From Nitrososphaera sp. (GTDB lineage: Archaea; Thermoproteota; Nitrososphaeria; Nitrososphaerales; Nitrososphaeraceae), in the NCBI GenBank assembly GCA_023252395.1, contig JAJPDY010000027.1:1-9552 (forward strand): a stretch of DNA of 9,552 nucleotides, written 5' to 3'. Below, one piece after another: positions 5,374-9,552 of this stretch. The notes below the pieces were generated by a model. It saw only the letters and a list, made by a program, of their open reading frames with translations, made no database searches and was not told the origin of the DNA. A program made the position numbers and the translations under genes. The first letter of the stretch is position 1; every line of letters starts with the position of its first letter.

Positions 5374-6331
5374 CGAGAAAAAGACGGCTGACATGAGAGG
5401 GGCGTACGGCGATGCCCTTGTGGAGCTTGGAAAAGACGACTCGCGAATAGTCTGCGTCGGAGGCGACACTACCGATTCTCTCAAGACAAAAAAGTTTGGC
5501 GACAAGTACCCCGAGCGGATGTTCAACGTCGGGATTGCAGAAGCCAACCTTGTCTCAGTGGCTGCAGGTCTCTCAATAGCTGGCAAGATCGCGTTTGCAA
5601 GCACCTACGCCGCATTTATCCCCGGCAGGTGCGTCGACCAGATCCGAAACACCATCTGCTATCCGTATCTTAATGTCAAGCTTGTAGTGTCGCACGGCGG
5701 CCTGACAGTAGGGCCAGACGGCGCGTCTCACCAGCAGATAGAGGACATTGCAAGCATGAGGGCAATCCCCAACATGAGAGTATTGCTGCCAGCTGACGCT
5801 GTCGCAGTAAAGCACTTGATAAAGATAATTGCAAACACTCCCGGTCCGTTCTACATGAGGCTTGCAAGGCCCTCAAATGAAGTGATTTACTCCGATCAGG
5901 CTGACGCGTTTCAGATTGGCAGGGGTAACGTGCTTGAAGATGGCTCTGACGCGACGATCATTGCGTGCGGCCTGATGGTAAGCAGGGCTCTAGAAGCCGC
6001 AAAGGCGCTTCACAAAAAGGGCGTTTCTTGCAGGGTGGTTGACATGTTCTCGATAAAGCCAATCGACAGGGATCTGATTGCAAAGTGCGCAAGGGAGACT
6101 GGCGCGATTGCAACAGCCGAGGAGCACAACATCATTGGCGGCCTTGGCGGCGCGGTATCTGAAGCCGTCTGCGAGACTTATCCTGTTCCTGTCAAGCGCG
6201 TGGGTGTCCGCGACACGTTTGGCGAGTCTGCCCGCGACGAGGAAATCGAAACGTTGCTTGACAATTACGGCCTGACCGCAACAGAAATAGCAAGGGCAGT
6301 AGTTGATGCAAGGAGTAGAGGCAAGAAATAA
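5360..6331 (+). CDS. Transketolase, C-terminal subunit
   Basis: A 323-residue partner of the preceding protein. Together they form one transketolase, moving two-carbon ketol units among xylulose-5-P, ribose-5-P, erythrose-4-P and their products. It carries the pyrimidine-binding domain, with the catalytic Glu of N-V-G-I-A-E-A-N-L (E61). It also has the S-T-Y-A-A-F-I-P-G-R-C-V-D-Q-I-R segment (81-96), G-P-D-G-A-S-H-Q-Q-I-E-D (118-129, with H124) and A-E-E-H-N-I-I-G-G-L-G (253-263). The C-terminal domain runs from about 190. Length is typical of archaeal C-halves. Its ATG lies inside the last codons of the fusion gene, with GAGG nine bases before it (5347-5350). This coupled translation should keep the two halves in balance. 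It ends with TAA sharing one base with the next ATG. Confidence 0.95.
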   Translation: MLLSSEKKTADMRGAYGDALVELGKDDSRIVCVGGDTTDSLKTKKFGDKYPERMFNVGIAEANLVSVAAGLSIAGKIAFASTYAAFIPGRCVDQIRNTICYPYLNVKLVVSHGGLTVGPDGASHQQIEDIASMRAIPNMRVLLPADAVAVKHLIKIIANTPGPFYMRLARPSNEVIYSDQADAFQIGRGNVLEDGSDATIIACGLMVSRALEAAKALHKKGVSCRVVDMFSIKPIDRDLIAKCARETGAIATAEEHNIIGGLGGAVSEAVCETYPVPVKRVGVRDTFGESARDEEIETLLDNYGLTATEIARAVVDARSRGKK

Positions 6332-6996
6332 TGAAGATCTTCCTTGACACCGCAAACGTTGATTCAATAAAAAAGTACAACGACATGGGCCTTGTTGACG
6401 GCATCACGACCAACCCCACCCTGCTGTCAAGGGAAAAGGGCAACCCTGCCGAAATTATGCGGCAGATTGTAAAGATAGTCAAGGGCCCGGTGAGCCTTGA
6501 AGTCGTGGGCACGACTGCCGAGGAAATGCTCGAAGAGGCCCACCGGCTCAAAAAGTACGGGCCAAATGTGGTGGTAAAGATACCCATGATTGCTGACGGG
6601 CTGAAGGCGGTCAAGAAATTAAAGTCAGAAGGCATTGAAACAAACGTCACTCTGGTGTTTTCCGCAAACCAGGCCATATTGGCTGCAAAGGCCGGCGCAG
6701 CCTACGTCAGCCCGTTCATTGGCAGGCTCGACGACGCGGGGCAGGACGGCATGGCACTTATCAGGGAGATTGTGCAGATTTTCAAAAACTACGAGTTTGG
6801 CACAAACGTGCTTGTGGCAAGCGTGAGGCACCCGCTGCACGTTATAGACGCCGGCAAGATAGGCGCCCACGTGGTGACGCTTCCGCCAGAGATCCTTGGC
6901 AAGATGCTCACCCACCCGCTCACAGACAAGGGGCTGAGCGCGTTTTTGAGCGATTGGGAAAAAGTAAAGAAGGAAAACCCCAACCTGGCAATCTAG
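6331..6996 (+). CDS. tal: Transaldolase (short, MipB/TalC-like type)
   Basis: A 221-residue TIM-barrel enzyme moving the dihydroxyacetone unit between sedoheptulose-7-P/glyceraldehyde-3-P and erythrose-4-P/fructose-6-P in the cytosol. Visible active-site positions are D6 (F-L-D-T-A-N), T-T-N-P (26-29), E57 (S-L-E-V), the Schiff-base lysine K83 (V-V-K-I-P-M), N105 and T107, and S-P-F-I-G-R (127-132). This short family also includes fructose-6-phosphate aldolases, which have Gln and Tyr where this protein has E57 and F129; the Glu/Phe pair points to true transaldolase. Start ATG overlaps the previous stop (TAATG), with AGAGG nine to ten bases upstream (6317-6321). Its TAG overlaps the TAG of the convergent VWA gene in the palindrome CTAG. 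It is the last gene of the pentose-phosphate operon. Confidence 0.94.
   Translation: MKIFLDTANVDSIKKYNDMGLVDGITTNPTLLSREKGNPAEIMRQIVKIVKGPVSLEVVGTTAEEMLEEAHRLKKYGPNVVVKIPMIADGLKAVKKLKSEGIETNVTLVFSANQAILAAKAGAAYVSPFIGRLDDAGQDGMALIREIVQIFKNYEFGTNVLVASVRHPLHVIDAGKIGAHVVTLPPEILGKMLTHPLTDKGLSAFLSDWEKVKKENPNLAI
6959..6977 (-). terminator. Pyrimidine/T-rich terminator of the AAA-VWA operon
   Basis: On the minus strand, 16-34 bases after the VWA stop, the sequence is TTTTCCTTCTTTACTTTTT, with T runs of four, three and five. T-rich non-template stretches end archaeal transcripts. It lies within the last codons of the convergent transaldolase gene, so the constraint of both uses falls on the same bases. 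Confidence 0.4.
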
Positions 6997-8582
6997 CTGC
7001 TCTGCTGCAACAACTTGATCACTTTTTTTGGCATGTCCTGCAGGCGGCTGACTGAAATCGCCCTTTCATAGTTTAGGTATTTCAGGTTGTGGCCTATCCC
7101 TACTGCGTCGTTCACGTTCCTGCCAACTCCTATTGCGACCATCTTGATACCGGCCTTTCTGTACGAAAGCACCATGCTCCTTACCGCGTCAAAGTCTGAA
7201 GGCTCGCCGTCTGTCAGCGTGACAAAGACGTCCGGCTTGAACGACTTTAGCACGGGCTGGAGCAGGCCGTAGACTTCTGCAAGTGGAGTCCCGCCGCTGG
7301 CCCTTATCTGCGCCAGCCTGCGGGCGCTCACAACAGACCATTTCAGGTTCTGGGGCTTTACCACCCAGCACTTTACTTGGCGCTTGTCTGTGCTGAAAGC
7401 ATAGACGGCAAACTTTATCCCAAGGTAGTTCAGAGCCTCGCAGAGCGCGATTGTAGCCTGCTTGTATTCCAGCTCGGCATCGGCTATGCTGCTAGAGTGG
7501 TCAAGCAGTATCGCGACTTTTGTCTTTATAGATAGTTTAAAGTCGGTAAGGAATGTCTTTGGCAAGGCCTCGACATAGCTTTCAACGTCAAACTCGTCGC
7601 CGGATTCGTCGTGCCGCTCGACCCAGCCGGTCTTCCATTCCCGAAACGCCGCCTTGACCTTCTGTATCAGGTCAAAGTCATAGATCTGCGTTTCGTCTAC
7701 GTCCATCCTGTCTGGCACGCTCAGACCAAAGTTCTCAAGGCTCTCGTAGCCCTTGTTCTCTGTCTTTTTGCTCTCCTTGACAAGGGTTTCAAACTCGTGC
7801 AAGACGTCGTGCCCTTCATAGATCTCTTTGGTCTTTTCTTCCACGTCATCTTTTTTGTGCTTCATTCGCACGACTTTTTCTACCTGCTTTAGCAAGTCAT
7901 TCTGGTTGAGCGACGCGCCGACCCTTGTCTTTGGCGACAGGATGGGGATTGACATGAGCGGGTCGAGCTCTAGCATCTTTACAAGCTTTGGTATGTGCTG
8001 CTCTATCCAGTCGGTGCCGTAGTTGTTCTCGATTGCCTCCTGCACTATTTCGTTTGCATAGTCTGACGCGCCCTTTACCCTGTCAAACTCTGCCCCGAAA
8101 AGCTCGCCTTTCAGGTAGCCTGTAAGGAAATACTGCGAAAATGCCTCGGCTATTTTTGACTTGCCGTAAATTGAATTGAGCAGCTGGCGCGACATCCAAG
8201 AGATGCCTTCGTTGAATATCAGCTCGCTACCCATGCCCTCCCACTGGCGCAGGCCAAGGATCTCGACGCGCTTTGTCTCCACCGTGTTGAGCACAAAGCC
8301 GTAAGCGTGCTCGTAGCTCTGCACCTTTGTTGAATGGCGCATCCTCATCGACTCGTGCCAGAGGGCGACGCGCCACTGCCTGTATTTCTGAAAATCTGTG
8401 CCCGGGTAGTAGTTGAGGGCCGGAAGCTGTATCTGGCTCTTGTCAGGCTTGGCTGTCGGCATTCTGTCAGGCACCAGTATTATGGCCACCTTTTCGTTGC
8501 CGGACCACCTTCTTCCAAGAAAAGTCGCGATGTCCAGCAGGATGTCGTTTCGCATTATGGTAGGAGCTATCTTGGCTGCCAT
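6993..8582 (-). CDS. CobT-like protein with von Willebrand A (MIDAS) domain
   Basis: A 529-residue partner of the AAA ATPase. The start chosen is ATG at 8582, whose first base is the last of the ATPase stop (TAATG); the longer GTG frame from 8645 would overlap the ATPase gene by 64 bases. The C-terminal VWA domain (about 350-529) has a full metal-ion adhesion site: D-H-S-S-S at 361-365, T432 in G-G-T-P-L, and D458 in T-D-G-E-P-S-D. The N-terminal part has W-H-E-S-M-R-M-R-H (75-83), Y-E-H (90-92) and V-E-T-K-R-V-E-I-L-G (101-110), resembling the start of CobT-like proteins and possibly a metal site. The middle (about 225-340) is charged and probably flexible. Likely role: with the ATPase, remodelling or metal insertion into a client. 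A cobaltochelatase role is possible but no CobN is present here; a MoxR/CoxE-type role fits as well. Confidence 0.85.
   Translation of the reverse strand: MAAKIAPTIMRNDILLDIATFLGRRWSGNEKVAIILVPDRMPTAKPDKSQIQLPALNYYPGTDFQKYRQWRVALWHESMRMRHSTKVQSYEHAYGFVLNTVETKRVEILGLRQWEGMGSELIFNEGISWMSRQLLNSIYGKSKIAEAFSQYFLTGYLKGELFGAEFDRVKGASDYANEIVQEAIENNYGTDWIEQHIPKLVKMLELDPLMSIPILSPKTRVGASLNQNDLLKQVEKVVRMKHKKDDVEEKTKEIYEGHDVLHEFETLVKESKKTENKGYESLENFGLSVPDRMDVDETQIYDFDLIQKVKAAFREWKTGWVERHDESGDEFDVESYVEALPKTFLTDFKLSIKTKVAILLDHSSSIADAELEYKQATIALCEALNYLGIKFAVYAFSTDKRQVKCWVVKPQNLKWSVVSARRLAQIRASGGTPLAEVYGLLQPVLKSFKPDVFVTLTDGEPSDFDAVRSMVLSYRKAGIKMVAIGVGRNVNDAVGIGHNLKYLNYERAISVSRLQDMPKKVIKLLQQSS
7023..7029 (+). 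terminator. T7 terminator of the pentose-phosphate operon
   Basis: Seven consecutive T on the plus strand, 27 bases after the transaldolase stop, and the longest such run just downstream of the operon. It falls inside the 3' part of the convergent VWA gene, where it encodes lysines on the other strand. Confidence 0.5.
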
Positions 8583-9418
8583 TACTTGTCGCCAAAGATC
8601 GAAGTTATCATGTCCATCACTTTCTGGTACTCGACCTGTCCCCACTGGTCGTACGCGTTGGCGTAGACAACTTCTGCGGTGCGCCGGCCTGAGAGGCCGG
8701 TGTTTATCATCTTGGCAAATGCTATTGTTTCGCGCAGGGACGGGCTGTAGTACAGCTCTTCAACCGCCGCTGCCTCTCGCAGGTTCTTGGCGAGCTGGAT
8801 TGCATGCTTTATGTCCTTGACCTTTGACTCGTCAAATGCCACGTGCCTGCGGACGATTTCAAGCTCTACCTCTTCTGGCGGGTATTCAAGCCTCATCCTT
8901 ACCGGGAACCTGCTCAAGAGCTGCGGCGGAAGTTCCTTGGTGCCGACGTGGGACAGCGGGTTTATTGTGGCTATCACGAACCAGTCGTCTGATGCCCTGA
9001 TGACTTGGCCTTCTGCTTCTTTCAATACAAGCTGGCGCCTGTCGTCAAGGGCTTCGTCGAGCCTGAGCAGAACATCTGCCTCCGCGGCGTTCAGCTCATC
9101 CAGATAAAGAATAGTGCCGCTTCGCATTGATTTTACGAGCACGCCTTCGACAAAGCTTATCTCGCCTTTATCCAGAGTTCTTGATCCAACAAGGTGGGAT
9201 TCTCTGGTGCGAAGCGAAAAGTTCACAGAATCGAGATCCTTTTTTATGTGAGAGGCAAATTTTCTCACAAGCGTGGTCTTGCCCGTTCCCTTTGGGCCGA
9301 TTATCAGGACAAAGAGACCTGACCGGCGGGCTTTATCCAAAATGTCAAGGGCGTTATTCCAGTCAAGGTAGACTATTTCCTCCTGGCTGCCAAATTTGCT
9401 TGTTGCCGGCGACTCCAT
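8582..9418 (-). CDS. MoxR/CobS-like AAA+ ATPase
   Basis: A 278-residue single-domain AAA+ ATPase, a normal length for MoxR- or CobS-type proteins. Walker A is G-P-K-G-T-G-K-T-T (41-49). Walker B is I-L-Y-L-D-E-L-N (103-110, with D107 and E108). Sensor 1 is A-T-I-N-P (150-154). The arginine finger is probably R170 in L-L-S-R-F, and sensor 2 is R229 in P-S-L-R-E. The E-G-V-L-V-K-S-M-R-S-G segment before Walker B is typical of the MoxR/CobS group. Such proteins form hexameric rings that work with a VWA partner, here the next gene, joined by TAATG. The start is ATG at 9418; a weak A/T box lies about 28 bases upstream. The client cannot be told from the sequence; annotation as CobS would be tentative. 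Confidence 0.92.
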   Translation of the reverse strand: MESPATSKFGSQEEIVYLDWNNALDILDKARRSGLFVLIIGPKGTGKTTLVRKFASHIKKDLDSVNFSLRTRESHLVGSRTLDKGEISFVEGVLVKSMRSGTILYLDELNAAEADVLLRLDEALDDRRQLVLKEAEGQVIRASDDWFVIATINPLSHVGTKELPPQLLSRFPVRMRLEYPPEEVELEIVRRHVAFDESKVKDIKHAIQLAKNLREAAAVEELYYSPSLRETIAFAKMINTGLSGRRTAEVVYANAYDQWGQVEYQKVMDMITSIFGDK

Positions 9419-9441
9419 CTGCTTTTATAGAAACCTTAACC

Positions 9442-9449
9442 GTATTTGA
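9442..9449 (-). promoter_or_regulatory. Weak TATA-like box for the AAA-VWA operon
   Basis: On the minus strand this reads TCAAATAC, centred 27-28 bases before the ATPase ATG. A stronger-looking TATAAAAG sits at 9422-9429, but it is only about 4-11 bases from the ATG, too near to direct a transcript containing that start. The assignment is therefore uncertain. Confidence 0.3.
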
Positions 9450-9461
9450 GCGTTAAGTTGT

Positions 9462-9470
9462 GTAAAAATA
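9462..9470 (+). promoter_or_regulatory. TATA-like box for a rightward gene at the window end
   Basis: GTAAAAATA on the plus strand would start transcription near 9491-9494, leaving a leader of about 28 bases before the ATG at 9521. A perfect inverted repeat (9476-9491) lies between the box and the predicted start point. Confidence 0.35.
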
Positions 9471-9475
9471 AGGAA

Positions 9476-9491
9476 CTGGCCTACTGGCCAG
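9476..9491. repeat. Inverted repeat, possible operator
   Basis: CTGGCC, a four-base spacer TACT, then GGCCAG: a perfect six-base inverted repeat. The same bases can also be read as a near-direct repeat (CTGGCCTA followed by CTGGCCAG). It sits just downstream of a plus-strand TATA-like box, a common place for an archaeal repressor site. The function is inferred from position only. Confidence 0.35.
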
Positions 9492-9520
9492 CCCTGCTGC
9501 TAGTGTGCCTTTACCATGCC

Positions 9521-9552
9521 ATGCGGATAAAGGATGTCCTCAAGTATCCGAA
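9521..9552 (+). CDS. Possible 5' end of a rightward gene, cut by the window
   Basis: From ATG at 9521 the frame stays open to the window end, reading M-R-I-K-D-V-L-K-Y-P. This opening resembles the first residues of CBS-domain proteins, but ten residues cannot settle it. An in-frame GTG at 9503 is an alternative start. The TATA-like box at 9462-9470 supports a rightward transcript here. There is no clear Shine-Dalgarno. Confidence 0.35.
   Translation, partial: MRIKDVLKYP

Noticed and set aside
6192..6677. Minus-strand open frame of about 160 residues opposite tktC and tal
   Set aside because: It is the complement of two clearly identified enzymes and shows no family features.
8583..8645. 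Longer VWA protein starting with GTG at 8645
   Set aside because: It would overlap the ATPase gene by 64 bases with an unstructured 21-residue leader, while the ATG at 8582 gives the standard TAATG junction.
6993..9418. Firm naming of the pair as CobS and CobT of cobaltochelatase
   Set aside because: Similarity to this group is seen, but other MoxR/VWA pairs look alike and no CobN is present in the window.
1..9552. CRISPR array, insertion sequence, integrase, tRNA, toxin-antitoxin or defence genes
   Set aside because: No spaced direct repeats, transposase or integrase motifs, tRNA cloverleaf or defence-type genes could be found; apart from short gaps the window is filled by the listed genes.

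Overview
The window reads as chromosomal DNA of an ammonia-oxidising archaeon, most likely the soil (Nitrososphaera-like) branch of Thaumarchaeota. This is inferred from several features. Transketolase is split into N- and C-terminal polypeptides. The transaldolase is the short type. The 5S rRNA gene stands alone, away from 16S/23S. TATA-like A/T boxes lie about 25-28 bases before many starts, suggesting leaderless mRNAs. TTG and GTG starts are frequent, genes are joined by TAATG, and base composition by eye is near 50% GC. No database search was possible, so the genus is a guess.

Layout. 1-333 (minus): small four-helix membrane protein, complete to the first base. 430-546 (plus): solitary 5S rRNA with its own TATA-like box and T-rich end. 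550-2918 (minus): a run of three genes, namely a short helical protein, an M17 leucyl aminopeptidase (pepA), and an unrecognised 190-residue protein coupled to pepA. 2919-3002: divergent promoter region. 3003-3203 (plus): small helical protein. 3200-3682 (minus): small protein with a Cys-x-x-Cys motif of the DCC/DUF393 type. 3718-6996 (plus): a tight three-gene pentose-phosphate operon, made of a transketolase N-half fused in frame to a whole ribulose-phosphate 3-epimerase, the transketolase C-half, and transaldolase. 6993-9418 (minus): a MoxR/CobS-like AAA ATPase followed by a CobT-like protein with a von Willebrand A domain. 9419-9552: upstream region of that operon, a palindrome, and possibly the first codons of a plus-strand gene running off the end.

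How the genes work together. The plus-strand operon encodes the sugar-phosphate reactions of the non-oxidative pentose phosphate pathway: two-carbon transfer (the two transketolase halves together), epimerisation of ribulose-5-P and xylulose-5-P (fused domain), and three-carbon transfer (transaldolase). Only ribose-5-P isomerase is missing here. In an autotroph that makes fructose-6-P by gluconeogenesis this set would supply ribose-5-P and erythrose-4-P. The AAA and VWA genes form the ATPase plus MIDAS-protein pair seen in metal chelatases and MoxR systems; their client is not encoded in the window.

Most noteworthy are the transketolase-N/epimerase fusion with an extra C-terminal tail of about 50 residues, and the extreme compaction at convergent gene ends. 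Two pairs of stop codons overlap on opposite strands, and the likely T-tract terminators sit inside the opposing gene. No CRISPR array, insertion sequence, integrase, tRNA or defence cassette is visible; this is mostly core genome.
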